Positions 35,250 to 44,128 of a stretch of 64,000 nt of DNA are shown one piece after another. Both the position numbers and the translations under genes were made by a program. Under the pieces are notes generated by a model that saw nothing but the letters and a program-made list of their open reading frames with translations, made no database searches and had not been told where the DNA came from. Numbering within the stretch: position 1 is the stretch's first letter; each line of letters opens with the position of its first letter. This stretch comes from CAZMSQ01 sp964569025 (lineage in GTDB: Bacteria > Bacteroidota > Bacteroidia > Chitinophagales > Saprospiraceae): positions 61,691 through 125,690 of the forward strand of contig CAZMSQ010000002.1 in assembly GCA_964569025.1 (NCBI GenBank), written 5' to 3'.

Positions 35250-36443
35250 TCATACCAGCAGTAAGATCAAAAAGGAAATGACTGTGGCCGCAAAGCCAAT
35301 CATAAATATATGGTAAGAAACGGTCAGGAGTTTGTATTTCTTATCCAGCACTTTTCCCAGATGGTACAGGTCTCTGGACATGTTGCCGTACACCAGTTCG
35401 CTGCTGCGGAGAAGTTCGTCCATGGCTGCTTCATAGTCCGGTAAGCTGAGGTGTACAAAATTGCCGAAGAACATGAGGTTGCGGGGTCTTTCCTGTGGGG
35501 GCATATGCCTGTGGACCAAACTGGTTACTTTGGGTCGAACTGAAAGTATGGCAAAAATCAGGGAGGTTAGTCCGGTCATGAGAAAGATGATGACCGGCAT
35601 GATGATTTTGGGTTGTGTTTCAGTGATATTCTTGTAGGTAAGCAATGAAATCAGCACACTGACCAGAATGGTGTTGATGCTGATCATGATATTGGCCTTG
35701 TTATCGGCAATAGCACTGAGGTTCAGGTGGCTGCGATAATTTGACCGAAAGAAGGTCTGCAGGCCTCGAACCGGTGTTTTCTTTTCGAGATTTTCGTAAG
35801 GCCTGAGGGTGTTTGTCTCAGCAGTTTGAGGAGTCGTTTCTGTGACGAGTCGCCCTGAGAGAAGCGTACTCCAGTTGGCTCTGGCGAATGGCGTAAACAG
35901 TCTGATTGCTGCGAGGCGTCGGATGTAAGCACCATGGTGATCTTCAGGCATTGGCAGATTGAGCAATTCGCATTCTGCGGGAATTTTTTGAAGGTACTCA
36001 TCGGCATGGGTGCCCATGTCGTAGATGTTGACGGTATCGAGTGCGAGCTGGAGCGCAGTTTCTTTTGGTTCTGGTTCGCTGTTAAATATTCCGTGTATTG
36101 TATTCAGGATGCGGAGACGGGAAGTGGGTGGTTGATTTGTTTGTTGGCAAAACGAGTCTGTCTGCCTTTCAGCGGCCGTTTGCGGAAATTGAGGGTTGAT
36201 CCAGCGACCGGCATCGCAGAAGAGAAGAGCAAGCGCAGCAGTTTCCCAGTCAGTTTCATCCGTGCGGTTCCCGATGGCGATGTCCTCAAGGAGTTTCATG
36301 AGCGCGGCCGTTCGTCCGAAGTGATGATAGACGAATGCCATGGTTTGATGCTCTGCGGCGATTCGATTGACCACCTGCAGGGCATCTTCAACATTGCGGG
36401 AAAAAGCCGGTATAACTGGCCAGTTTGCGTTTTGTTCGGCCAT
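35250..36443 (-). CDS. DUF5706 (Pycsar effector-like) membrane protein with degenerate HD domain
   Basis: 397 residues from the ATG at 36443, 11 bases after the kinase stop. The C-terminal 190 residues match the PycTM/DUF5706 pattern: RSNYRSHLNLSAIADNKANI, two adjacent membrane helices (about 250-310), NLMFFGNFVHLSLPDYE, YHLGKVLDKKYKLL and a last helix. The N-terminal region resembles the HD phosphohydrolase half of Bacteroidota relatives, but the motifs are broken: the first metal His is Arg in YHHFGRT and the HD pair is CD in LLFCDAGRW. PycTM effectors depolarise membranes on binding cyclic nucleotides in antiphage defence. Here there is no adjacent cyclase, and the neighbours are housekeeping genes. 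Confidence 0.8.
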   Translation of the reverse strand: MAEQNANWPVIPAFSRNVEDALQVVNRIAAEHQTMAFVYHHFGRTAALMKLLEDIAIGNRTDETDWETAALALLFCDAGRWINPQFPQTAAERQTDSFCQQTNQPPTSRLRILNTIHGIFNSEPEPKETALQLALDTVNIYDMGTHADEYLQKIPAECELLNLPMPEDHHGAYIRRLAAIRLFTPFARANWSTLLSGRLVTETTPQTAETNTLRPYENLEKKTPVRGLQTFFRSNYRSHLNLSAIADNKANIMISINTILVSVLISLLTYKNITETQPKIIMPVIIFLMTGLTSLIFAILSVRPKVTSLVHRHMPPQERPRNLMFFGNFVHLSLPDYEAAMDELLRSSELVYGNMSRDLYHLGKVLDKKYKLLTVSYHIFMIGFAATVISFLILLLV

Positions 36444-36453
36444 GGGGGCTGGA

Positions 36454-37368
36454 TTACACTTCGAAATGCACAAGTTGGGCGAAACGATGCACCCGGTCGC
36501 GAACTTCCTGACTTGACAGGGTGCGAAGGCGCTGAATTCCGAAGTCTTCAACGCAAAAGGAGGCCATGGCGCTCCCGAAAATGACTGCGCGTTTGAGATT
36601 ATCGAATGTCAATTCATCGCTTTGGGCCAGATACCCCATAACCCCTCCAGCGAATGTATCGCCTGCACCGGTTGGATCAAAAACCTGAGCAAGCGGCAGC
36701 GCAGGGGCAAAAAAGATGTGCTCTTGGTGAAACAGAAGGGCTCCGTGCTCCCCTTTTTTGATAATCAGGGTGCCTGGTCCGAGATTCTGAATGTGTTCGG
36801 CGGCTTTGACGAGCGAGTATTCTCCGGAGAGCTGGCGCGCTTCTTCATCATTGATGATGAGCATATCAACCATCCCGATGACCTCGAGCAGGGAATCCAG
36901 AGCTGAATCCATCCAGAAATTCATGGTATCCAATGCGATGAGCCGGGGACGTTTTTCCATTTGCTCAATAACCCGCTTTTGGACGGCAGGGGTCAGATTA
37001 CCAAGCATGAGGTATGGGGTCTTTCGGTACGCTTCCGGTACGACAGGGTCGAAATCTGCTAGCACATTTAACTCTGTAGTAAGGGTGTCACGGCTATTCA
37101 TGTCATGGTGGTACCTTCCGGCCCAAAAGAAGGATTTCTCCCCTTCCCTGACTTGAAGCCCTTCAAGAGTGATGCCCCGTGTACGCATGAGGGCCAGCGT
37201 TTCTTCAGGAAAATCATCACCGATAACTGAAACAACATGTACCGGGTTGACAAATTGTGAAGCAGCCAGAGAAATGTATGTGGCTGCGCCTCCTACAACC
37301 CGGTCGGCTTTTCCGAATGGCGTTTCAATATCATCAAAGGCTACAGTCCCAACAGTCAATAAACTCAT
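36454..37368 (-). CDS. PfkB-family carbohydrate/nucleoside kinase
   Basis: 304 residues of the ribokinase fold. The N-terminal glycine pair lies in RVVGGAATYISLA, the C-terminal signature DPTGAGDTFAGGVMGYLA carries the catalytic Asp, and the mid-region IALDTMNFW and LIINDEEARQLSG (the PfkB region) are present. Text such as TVAFDDIETPFGKAD and LMLGNLTPAVQ resembles a Bacteroidota clade annotated as sugar or adenosine kinase; the exact substrate is not clear. It is the first gene of a run with the DUF5706, glucosaminidase and barrel genes. Confidence 0.88.
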   Translation of the reverse strand: MSLLTVGTVAFDDIETPFGKADRVVGGAATYISLAASQFVNPVHVVSVIGDDFPEETLALMRTRGITLEGLQVREGEKSFFWAGRYHHDMNSRDTLTTELNVLADFDPVVPEAYRKTPYLMLGNLTPAVQKRVIEQMEKRPRLIALDTMNFWMDSALDSLLEVIGMVDMLIINDEEARQLSGEYSLVKAAEHIQNLGPGTLIIKKGEHGALLFHQEHIFFAPALPLAQVFDPTGAGDTFAGGVMGYLAQSDELTFDNLKRAVIFGSAMASFCVEDFGIQRLRTLSSQEVRDRVHRFAQLVHFEV

Positions 37369-37396
37369 AAGAATCGGTTTTTTTCATCGGCAAAGA

Positions 37397-37427
37397 TTGC
37401 ACTTTTCCGTGGAAAGATATAAATTTG
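37397..37427 (+). promoter_or_regulatory. Promoter of tRNA-Asn (TTG, 20 bases, TAAATTTG)
   Basis: A -33 TTG at 37397-37399 and a perfect -7 TAnnTTTG at 37420-37427 are separated by 20 bases, the preferred Bacteroidota spacing. Transcription would begin near 37434, about 67 bases before the tRNA. Confidence 0.65.
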
Positions 37428-37500
37428 CACTCGCTTTTGTCAGGGAAGGTTTTTGGGCTGCGTCATACGCTCTTTTTTTTCCCTTCCCTGCAAAGCATAA

Positions 37501-37574
37501 GCCTCCTTAGCTCAGCTGGTTAGAGCGGCGGACTGTTAATCCGTAGGTCCTTGGTTCGAGCCCAAGAGGGGGCG
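37501..37574 (+). tRNA. tRNA-Asn (anticodon GTT)
   Basis: A 74-base cloverleaf: acceptor GCCTCCT pairs with AGGGGGC (one G-T), the D arm is GCTC...GAGC, the anticodon arm is GCGGA-CTGTTAA-TCCGT with anticodon GTT, the T arm is CTTGG-TTCGAGC-CCAAG and the discriminator is G. CCA is not encoded. A promoter lies upstream and a strong terminator directly downstream, so it forms its own unit. Confidence 0.97.
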
Positions 37575-37579
37575 CTCAA

Positions 37580-37609
37580 GGGATCCGTCGAAGACGGATC
37601 CCTTTTTTT
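37580..37609 (+). terminator. Terminator after tRNA-Asn
   Basis: A perfect 10-bp stem, GGGATCCGTC-GAA-GACGGATCCC, followed by seven T. It starts 6 bases after the tRNA 3' end. Confidence 0.95.
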
Positions 37610-37649
37610 GTGCCAAGCTTTTATCCCGGGCATCAAAGACAAGCATTCA

Positions 37650-38378
37650 ATGTCAAACCCTGAATCTACCCGAATCAATAAATTTCTCAGTGAGGCAGGC
37701 TACTGCTCACGCAGGGCAGCGGATCAATTGATTGAACAAGGAAGAGTCACTCTGAATGGGAAAATACCGGAAAAAGGGACCAAGGTCACTGCCGGAGATG
37801 TGATCCGTGTAGATGGAAAACAGATTTCTCTCAAGAACCAAAAGCGTGTTATCATCGCCTTTCATAAGCCTGTGGGCATTGTGTGCACAACTGACACCCG
37901 GGTGGAGAAGGACAACATCATCGATTACATAAACCACCCAGAACGGATTTTCCCAATTGGCAGGCTTGACAAACCGAGTGAGGGCTTGATACTGCTGACA
38001 AATGACGGAGATATCGTCAATAAAATTCTAAGGGCCCGCAATTACCACGAAAAGGAATACCTTGTAACCGTCAATCGGTCGATTGACATGAAATTTGTGC
38101 GAAGAATGTCTCAAGGGGTGCCGATTCTCGGCACAGTAACCAGAAAATGCATGGTTCAAAAAATTGGAGACTGTCGTTTCAAAATTGTGCTTACTCAAGG
38201 CCTGAACAGGCAAATCAGGAGAATGTGTGAGTACCTTGGCTACAAGGTCACAACTTTGAAGCGTGTTCGGATAATGAACATCAAGCTTGATTTGCCTGTC
38301 GGGGCATGGCGTGATTTGACTCCTGCTGAACTCCACGAACTGAATCAGTTACTTACAGACTCTTCGAAAATTCATTGA
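37650..38378 (+). CDS. rluF: 23S rRNA pseudouridine synthase, RluF type
   Basis: 242 residues from the ATG at 37650; this start directly precedes the S4 RNA-binding domain (TRINKFLSEAGYCSRRAADQLI). The catalytic motif GRLDKPSEGL places the nucleophile Asp107. Other RsuA/RluF-family pieces are IAFHKPVGIVCTTD, LTNDGDIVNKILRARN and LTQGLNRQIRRMCEYLGYKV. The N-terminal part and KPVGIVCTTD text suit RluF (pseudouridine 2604) rather than RluB or RsuA. It sits downstream of the tRNA terminator and probably has its own promoter. Confidence 0.92.
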   Translation: MSNPESTRINKFLSEAGYCSRRAADQLIEQGRVTLNGKIPEKGTKVTAGDVIRVDGKQISLKNQKRVIIAFHKPVGIVCTTDTRVEKDNIIDYINHPERIFPIGRLDKPSEGLILLTNDGDIVNKILRARNYHEKEYLVTVNRSIDMKFVRRMSQGVPILGTVTRKCMVQKIGDCRFKIVLTQGLNRQIRRMCEYLGYKVTTLKRVRIMNIKLDLPVGAWRDLTPAELHELNQLLTDSSKIH

Positions 38379-38415
38379 AATTCACATTTGTGATACATTA
38401 TACTTCGAATAGATA

Positions 38416-39393
38416 GTGTTCCCTGCGCCAATAATCGTGACAGTGTATGACCGACCTCATCATTTCCGGGCATGCATCGAATCGCTGAAATCTAATCCAG
38501 AGGCAGCCTGTACTGAGTTATTTATTTCGTCAGATGGTCCTTCATGCGATGGAAGCAGGGAACGCGTTGAAAAGGTTCGCACCTATATCAAGGGAATCAC
38601 AGGGTTTAGAAAAGTAACATTGTTTGCTTCAAAGGAAAACACCCACCGTGAGATTGTCAACCAGACGAAAGACGCGGTATGGGCAGAGAATGAACGGTAT
38701 ATATTCATTGAGGATGACAATATTGTATCGCCATGGTTTCTGAATTTCATAAATGCAGGATTGGACACATTTGCAGAAAATAAGGATGTGTTGGCTGTGT
38801 GTGGATACAACTATCCTGGATTTCCATTTGAAAAATCTGAAGCAGTTGCTCTCAGATGTTTTGCAGCATGGGGTTACGGGATATGGCGTGACCGGGGATT
38901 CATACCCGATAATGAAATGGCAGCATATGCTTCATCCATATTTGCAGACACCAAGAAATTTGCAAGGATCAACGGAAGATTGCCACATATGGCACCCATG
39001 TTACATGCCATGGCAAAGGGCAATCTCATTGCGGGTGATGTCGCTATTTGTGCTCGGACATTTTGCGACAATAAGGTTTGTATTTTTCCTTCTCGTTCAT
39101 TGGTTCGTAACATCGGTCATGATGGGACTGGACAGTATTGTGAGATGGATGAAAGGTATACAGCTCAGGATATCCTCTCGGAACCCATCGACGTCAGCAA
39201 TTCAATTTCATTGGACCCACAAGGAAGGCATACGCGTTGGCTTCACGGGTTTGTAGGGGGGCGCCGGAAAGAGATTTTGGGATGGCTCTTATTTCTTGAG
39301 GTACGAATCAGGAATCCGGAGCTTAATCGAATTGGGAAAAGGTTGTATAGAATGGTGAAAAGAGTAGTGAAGTATCAACAGGTCAGAAAGTAA
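38416..39393 (+). CDS. Glycosyltransferase-like protein (GT2/GT-A type)
   Basis: 325 residues. The N-terminal strand PAPIIVTVYDRPHHFRACIESL, the segment LFISSDGP and the acidic motif FIEDDNIVSPWFL (DxD-like) are typical of a GT-A fold. No membrane helices are seen. The start is a GTG directly after an in-frame stop codon, since the first fold strand begins at once and no ATG precedes it. Donor and acceptor are unknown; sulfotransferase- or lipopolysaccharide-linked glycosyltransferases look similar. It is convergent with the SusD gene across a perfect hairpin. Confidence 0.72.
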   Translation: MFPAPIIVTVYDRPHHFRACIESLKSNPEAACTELFISSDGPSCDGSRERVEKVRTYIKGITGFRKVTLFASKENTHREIVNQTKDAVWAENERYIFIEDDNIVSPWFLNFINAGLDTFAENKDVLAVCGYNYPGFPFEKSEAVALRCFAAWGYGIWRDRGFIPDNEMAAYASSIFADTKKFARINGRLPHMAPMLHAMAKGNLIAGDVAICARTFCDNKVCIFPSRSLVRNIGHDGTGQYCEMDERYTAQDILSEPIDVSNSISLDPQGRHTRWLHGFVGGRRKEILGWLLFLEVRIRNPELNRIGKRLYRMVKRVVKYQQVRK

Positions 39394-39432
39394 CACGGGC
39401 TGCCCGTCATCCATGACGAACAGCCCGTGTTT
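39393..39432. terminator. Bidirectional hairpin between glycosyltransferase and SusD genes
   Basis: A perfect outer 10-bp stem (ACACGGGCTG with CAGCCCGTGT) encloses a perfect inner 6-bp stem (CGTCAT-CC-ATGACG). It begins at the glycosyltransferase stop and ends 27 bases before the SusD stop, serving two convergent genes. It is unrelated in sequence to the dispersed repeat family. Confidence 0.85.
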
Positions 39433-39458
39433 CAGAAATACCAGGGGTACATCGATGT

Positions 39459-41021
39459 TTAATACCCAGGATTTTGGATCAGGTTTGGATTTGCTGTTAA
39501 ATCTGAGGCAGGGATGGGGAAGATCGTGCGGAACGACTCTGTTGGCCGACCCTCTTTGACACCTCCTTTCCATGGCCAGACGGTGGTTTCAGTAAATTGT
39601 CTGAAGCGGACGAGATCGATTCGTCGGGTTGCTTCCCAATACAGCTCGCGGACCCGCTCATCGAGGATAAAATCAAGTGTCAACTCTGCTGAGGTAATCT
39701 GGCCGCTGTTGTCTCCGTAAGCACGTTCGCGAAGCTGGTTAATGAGGCCCTCGGCCTCATCGATGCTGCCTCCTTGTCCTCCTCGAAGAATTGCCTCAGC
39801 ATACATCAACCATGCGTCAGCAAGGCGGAACATCGGATAGTCTGTATCGACATGAGTGGGATCTGACCCGGCATCACCGGCAAGATTGGTGTTCGTGTAT
39901 TTTGGCACCGCAATGCCATCTTCAAAAACACCAATATCTTCAATTTCAATATTTTGTCCATCAGTGAAGAAGATGCCGCGCTTATCAGTGGCACCCGTGA
40001 GGTCCGGAAATTTGTCAAGCATGGCAGAGGTGGTGCGCAAGCCTGCCCATCCGTCATTGACGCCATATTGGAGCGGATCCATCAGGCCACCGATGGCGGC
40101 ATGAACCAAAAAGGTTGTGGTTCCCCAGCTTTGGGTGCGCTTACCGTCGGCATTGAGGGCGAAAATAATTTCGGGCGACTGGTCATTATCAATCATGAAA
40201 AGAGCCTGATAGCTTGGGTCGAGGCTGTAGCCGGCATCGATCACTTTTCTGCAGGCGGTGATGCACTCCGTGTATTTTGCTTCTCCGGTCATGGCCTCGG
40301 CGTTGAGGTAGAGCTTTGCCTGAAGCATCCAGACTGCTCCTTTATCTGCCCTGCCATATTCGTTTTGGCGTGGATCGGGCAGAATAGTTTCAATGTCTGC
40401 GAGCTCGGTCTCAATAAAGGCAAAGAGTTCCTGAGGTGTGGCCTGAGTCGGGAAAGATGCTGAAATTGCAGTTGTGAGCGGCACATTGCGAAACAAGTCG
40501 AGGGCGTGCCAGTAAGCGAGAGCCCTAAGGTAGCGGGCTTCTGCTCTGTACAGAGCGATTTCTGCCCGGTCACTTTCCGGAATACCGTTTCGCTCAAGAC
40601 GCTCCGGGGTTGATTGTGTCAGAAAATCATTGGCAATCGAGACAATCAGCGCAATCCGATAATACAGTACCCGCACAAATTGATTTTCTGAAGACCAGGA
40701 GTGATTGTGCAAATCCCGGATTCCGGCATCTGTCCATGCAATGACCGCTTCGTCAGTTGTCAGTTCCTGAGCTTTCCAATAGGCACGTATGTAGCTGGTA
40801 AATCCTTCATCACTGACAATGGAAATGTCGGAATTTCCAGCCGGACCATCCTGCCCGGTGAGCGTAAAACTGCCATACACTTTGGCAAGATAGGAGCGGT
40901 ACGCATCAGCTGTTGTAAACACCTCAGCCGCTGTAAAGGCGTCTTCGGGCTCTACCAAAAGGTCAGTACAGCGGATGAAAGAAAACGACATGAGGATGGT
41001 AAGAAACAATATCTTTTTCAT
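39459..41021 (-). CDS. SusD/RagB family glycan-binding lipoprotein
   Basis: 520 residues. The short signal peptide MKKILFLTILMSFSFIRC leaves an N-terminal Cys for lipidation. The N-terminal helices with DLLVEPEDAFTAAEVFTTADAYRSYLAKVYG, the TPR-like ARYLRALAYWHALDLFRNVPL and the C-terminal LDFILDERVRELYWEATRRIDLVRF are hallmarks (given as pieces of the family pattern). SusD lids the SusC channel and captures oligosaccharides; next to two GH13 amylases the ligand is probably starch or maltodextrin. It is the last gene of the SusE/F-SusC-SusD unit, 12 bases after SusC, and ends at a hairpin. Confidence 0.95.
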   Translation of the reverse strand: MKKILFLTILMSFSFIRCTDLLVEPEDAFTAAEVFTTADAYRSYLAKVYGSFTLTGQDGPAGNSDISIVSDEGFTSYIRAYWKAQELTTDEAVIAWTDAGIRDLHNHSWSSENQFVRVLYYRIALIVSIANDFLTQSTPERLERNGIPESDRAEIALYRAEARYLRALAYWHALDLFRNVPLTTAISASFPTQATPQELFAFIETELADIETILPDPRQNEYGRADKGAVWMLQAKLYLNAEAMTGEAKYTECITACRKVIDAGYSLDPSYQALFMIDNDQSPEIIFALNADGKRTQSWGTTTFLVHAAIGGLMDPLQYGVNDGWAGLRTTSAMLDKFPDLTGATDKRGIFFTDGQNIEIEDIGVFEDGIAVPKYTNTNLAGDAGSDPTHVDTDYPMFRLADAWLMYAEAILRGGQGGSIDEAEGLINQLRERAYGDNSGQITSAELTLDFILDERVRELYWEATRRIDLVRFRQFTETTVWPWKGGVKEGRPTESFRTIFPIPASDLTANPNLIQNPGY

Positions 41022-41033
41022 AGTCTGCTGATT

Positions 41034-44000
41034 TTAGAAATTCGCGTTGACACCGAGAATGAATCTTCTCGATACGGGATAGGTGTTGTTGTCAATACCA
41101 GCGCTGAACTGGGGGATTTCCGGGTCGAGTCCTGAATAACCGGTCAGTACAAAGACGTTTTGAACGGTAGCAGATAGCCGGAGGGATCTGAAGGGGCCAC
41201 CAGCTGGAATGTTATAACCAAGTGACACGTTATCCAATCTAAGGAAAGAAGCATCTTCGATGTAGTAGTCCGATCGTAACTGGCGTTCGGTGAAATCGAC
41301 GATAAATGCGGATTCATGTATGTTGTTGGTTACCCTGTCAGTAAGGCGCTGGAAGTATCCAGCTCCGGAGGCGACGTTGTTATAGACATAATTGCCGAGG
41401 TTGGCGCGGAACGTTGCTGCGAGGTCCCAATTTTGATATCTGAGATTGGAGGTGAGACCGAAGATAAAGTCTGGCAGCGCTGATTTTCCCGGAAGCAGGT
41501 CATTTTCATTAATAAGACCATCTCCATTGAGGTCTTCATAAATGTCAAGATTGTCTATGAGACCATCACCATTGTAATCTGTGCCGTCTGCACGTGGTAG
41601 ACCATTCTCATTCAGGATGTGCTTGAATGTCCGGAACGTTTCAATACTTTCTCCCACTTTGAGTACTTGAATTGTTTGGCCGATGTCACCTGAGATGCCC
41701 CCATCTTCATAGCCGAGAAAATTCGGATCAGTTGAGTTATCCAACTTTTTGATTTCATTGCGGTTGTGCGCAAAATTAAAGCCGAGGTCCCAGGAAAAAT
41801 CTTTTTGGTCTATGACCACAGCGTCGAGCTGGAGTTCGATTCCGATATTCTCCATTTCACCAATATTGGTCAGAATGCGGTCGCTCAGGTTGGTAAATGC
41901 TGAGGCGGCGACAGTGAAGAGGAGATCGTTGGTATATTTTCGGTACCCCTCAATCGAACCGGAGAGTCTGTTATTCAGGAACCCGAAGTCGATGCCGATG
42001 TTGAGAGATGTAGTTTGCTCCCATTTGATATCAGGGTCGACCCCACGCCCGCGGAGTGTTGGCACAAACTCGTCTCCAAACTGATAGGCGGCATCAGGCG
42101 TGCCGAACTCATAAAAAGTATTATAGAGGAAGTCTCCGATATTTTCATTTCCGGTGATTCCCCAGCTGACGCGCAGCTTGAGGTTGGAGAACAGTTTGTC
42201 CCAGTTGCTGGCAAAGTCTTCTTCGAGGATTCTCCATCCTAAGGCCACGGCCGGGAAGAGGCCCCAACGGTTTGCCTCACCGAACCGGGAGGAGCCATCA
42301 CGGCGGAGAGAAGCAGTGAGAAGATAGCGATCGTTGTGGGTGTAATTGAGTCTGCCAAAGAAAGAGATCAGACGGTTTTCAACCAGAAACGAATCGTTGG
42401 TAATGTCTTCGGTGTAAATCCAGTCGTCACCTTCCTGCGCAAGGCGGAAGCCCTGAGTCCAACGGTACTCCCTGTCGAACTGCTGCCAGGAGTGACCTGC
42501 AGTAAATTCAAGGGAAGAATTGGTGGCCGGCATATCTGCTTTCCATGTTCCAAAAGTTTCAATCAGAGCGGAGTAGAGGCGCTCGTCTTGCAGGAAGAGA
42601 TATCCGCCGCGGTTAAAATTATCACCATCTTTAAGGAGTGGATCCCGGAAGTTTCGACGGTCTCCGTCTGTTCTGTCATATGAGACATTTGAATGCAGAG
42701 AGAGGCCATTGATAAACGGAAGCCGGTATTCGAGGTTGAGATTATTTAGCGTTCTTATGGATTCTCCTTTTTGGTTGTTGAGGTCGAGCGTAGAAACCGG
42801 ATTGTTGACTGCAAGCGGATCTGCCCACTGCCAGTACCCTCCGAATTTGCTATCGGGGTCGAGGACCGGACGGGTAGGATCAAATGTCAGGGCTGCACCG
42901 ATGACATTTGGGGCAAATATGTCTGTGGTGAAACCGGCTTTCGACTTTAAGTTGACCAGAAGCTGATCATTGAAGAGTTTGGTGGAGATATTGGCGGAAA
43001 CGCTGGTGGCCTCGTGAGCGGATGTGTTCAGAACCCCTTCGTTTCTGAGATACCCGCCGGAGAGTAGGTAGCTGACTTTTTCGGATCCTCCTGAGACAGA
43101 AAGGTTGTGGTCTGTTCCCCAGGCATTGCCAGTGACCTCGCTGACCCAGTCGGTTGATTGGTCGCCGAGAAAGTCGAACTCCTGAGGTGCTTTGGCGCTG
43201 ATGGCAGCCCGAAAGTTTGACGGGCTGAGCATGGCAGGAGATGCGGAGAGGGTGGAGATGTTGGCATTTCCGTTGTATGAGACACGCATTTTGCCTGCCT
43301 TACCTGACTTTGTGGTGATGATAATGACCCCGTTTGCGCCCCTTGAGCCATAAATAGCAGAGGCGGAGGCGTCTTTCAGGACTGTCATACTTTCGACATC
43401 AGCAGCGTTCAGAAAGTTCAGTCTGTTTCGAGACCCTTCTCCCCCTGCATTGTCAAGGGGCACGCCATCTACAACGATAAGTGGATCTGATGAGGCGCCC
43501 AGCGAAGTCGCTCCTCTGAGGCGAATGCGGTTTCCGCCACCGGGTTCTCCGTTGTTGGCGATTTGCAGACCCGCAACCTTTCCATTTAGAAGACCTTCTG
43601 GAGATGTATTGATTCCTTTATTAAAGTTTTCGCTATCGATTTTGGTTACCACACCGGTAAGGTCTTTTTTTACAACGGAACCGTACCCTACGACAACAAT
43701 TTCATCGAGCACCTGACTACCAAATGACAGGCTCATATTTATAACTTCATTTGGATTTGAAACGGCAGCCTCGGTGGTGGCATAGCCAGTGTAAGAAAAA
43801 ACCAGTGTATCACCTGCATCGGCATTTATTGAGTACCCGCCGTCGATATCGGTGATGGTGCCATTGGAGGCGGTGCCTTTCAAGATGATATTTACACCGA
43901 TCAGCGGTTCGCCGCTCTCCTGATCTATGACGGTGCCCGTGACCTGAGCCTGAACGGACAGTGTCACACCAAGCCAGACACATGCGGCAAGGCAAAGGCG

Positions 44001-44045
44001 AAACCAGCCGGACTGGAGCTGGCGGGAGTGTTGTTCCACATTCAT
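41034..44045 (-). CDS. SusC/RagA family TonB-linked outer membrane protein
   Basis: 1003 residues from the ATG at 44045, which opens the signal peptide (FRLCLAACVWLGVTLSVQAQ); a longer frame from 44129 is less likely. A carboxypeptidase-like domain (VTGTVIDQESGEPLIGVNI) is followed by the plug domain with the SusC box GYGSVVKKDLTG and NIRG-like GANGVIIITTKSG, then the beta-barrel ending RRFILGVNANF. It imports oligosaccharides bound by SusD with TonB energy. The position in a locus with amylases suggests malto-oligosaccharides. The 83-base spacer to the SusE/F gene contains a GC-rich hairpin. Confidence 0.95.
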   Translation of the reverse strand: MNVEQHSRQLQSGWFRLCLAACVWLGVTLSVQAQVTGTVIDQESGEPLIGVNIILKGTASNGTITDIDGGYSINADAGDTLVFSYTGYATTEAAVSNPNEVINMSLSFGSQVLDEIVVVGYGSVVKKDLTGVVTKIDSENFNKGINTSPEGLLNGKVAGLQIANNGEPGGGNRIRLRGATSLGASSDPLIVVDGVPLDNAGGEGSRNRLNFLNAADVESMTVLKDASASAIYGSRGANGVIIITTKSGKAGKMRVSYNGNANISTLSASPAMLSPSNFRAAISAKAPQEFDFLGDQSTDWVSEVTGNAWGTDHNLSVSGGSEKVSYLLSGGYLRNEGVLNTSAHEATSVSANISTKLFNDQLLVNLKSKAGFTTDIFAPNVIGAALTFDPTRPVLDPDSKFGGYWQWADPLAVNNPVSTLDLNNQKGESIRTLNNLNLEYRLPFINGLSLHSNVSYDRTDGDRRNFRDPLLKDGDNFNRGGYLFLQDERLYSALIETFGTWKADMPATNSSLEFTAGHSWQQFDREYRWTQGFRLAQEGDDWIYTEDITNDSFLVENRLISFFGRLNYTHNDRYLLTASLRRDGSSRFGEANRWGLFPAVALGWRILEEDFASNWDKLFSNLKLRVSWGITGNENIGDFLYNTFYEFGTPDAAYQFGDEFVPTLRGRGVDPDIKWEQTTSLNIGIDFGFLNNRLSGSIEGYRKYTNDLLFTVAASAFTNLSDRILTNIGEMENIGIELQLDAVVIDQKDFSWDLGFNFAHNRNEIKKLDNSTDPNFLGYEDGGISGDIGQTIQVLKVGESIETFRTFKHILNENGLPRADGTDYNGDGLIDNLDIYEDLNGDGLINENDLLPGKSALPDFIFGLTSNLRYQNWDLAATFRANLGNYVYNNVASGAGYFQRLTDRVTNNIHESAFIVDFTERQLRSDYYIEDASFLRLDNVSLGYNIPAGGPFRSLRLSATVQNVFVLTGYSGLDPEIPQFSAGIDNNTYPVSRRFILGVNANF

Positions 44046-44090
44046 AACCTGAATTGTTTTAGGAAGGGAAGACCGTTGAAGAAAGAGAAA

Positions 44091-44117
44091 AAGGGCCCCG
44101 GGAAACCCAGAGCCCTT
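44091..44117 (-). terminator. Intercistronic hairpin between SusE/F and SusC genes
   Basis: On the minus strand, a 12-bp stem AAGGGCTCTGGG with CCCGGGGCCCTT (two G-T wobbles) and a TTT loop, followed by a U-rich but broken run (TTTCTCTTTC). It starts 12 bases after the SusE/F stop and may attenuate read-through or protect the upstream mRNA, setting different levels for SusE/F and SusC. Confidence 0.55.
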
Positions 44118-44128
44118 TTTTTCATGCA

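Noticed and set aside
11116..36443. A Pycsar-type cyclase/effector pair formed by the tandem cyclase and the DUF5706 protein
   Set aside because: They are 20 kb apart with many housekeeping genes between them. The cyclase has sAC architecture rather than the small PycC form, and the HD half of the effector is a known companion of non-defence DUF5706 proteins.
39393..39432. Hairpin after the glycosyltransferase as a sixth member of the dispersed repeat family
   Set aside because: It is a perfect inverted repeat but has no GGACCG or CTATAG core; it behaves as an ordinary convergent terminator.
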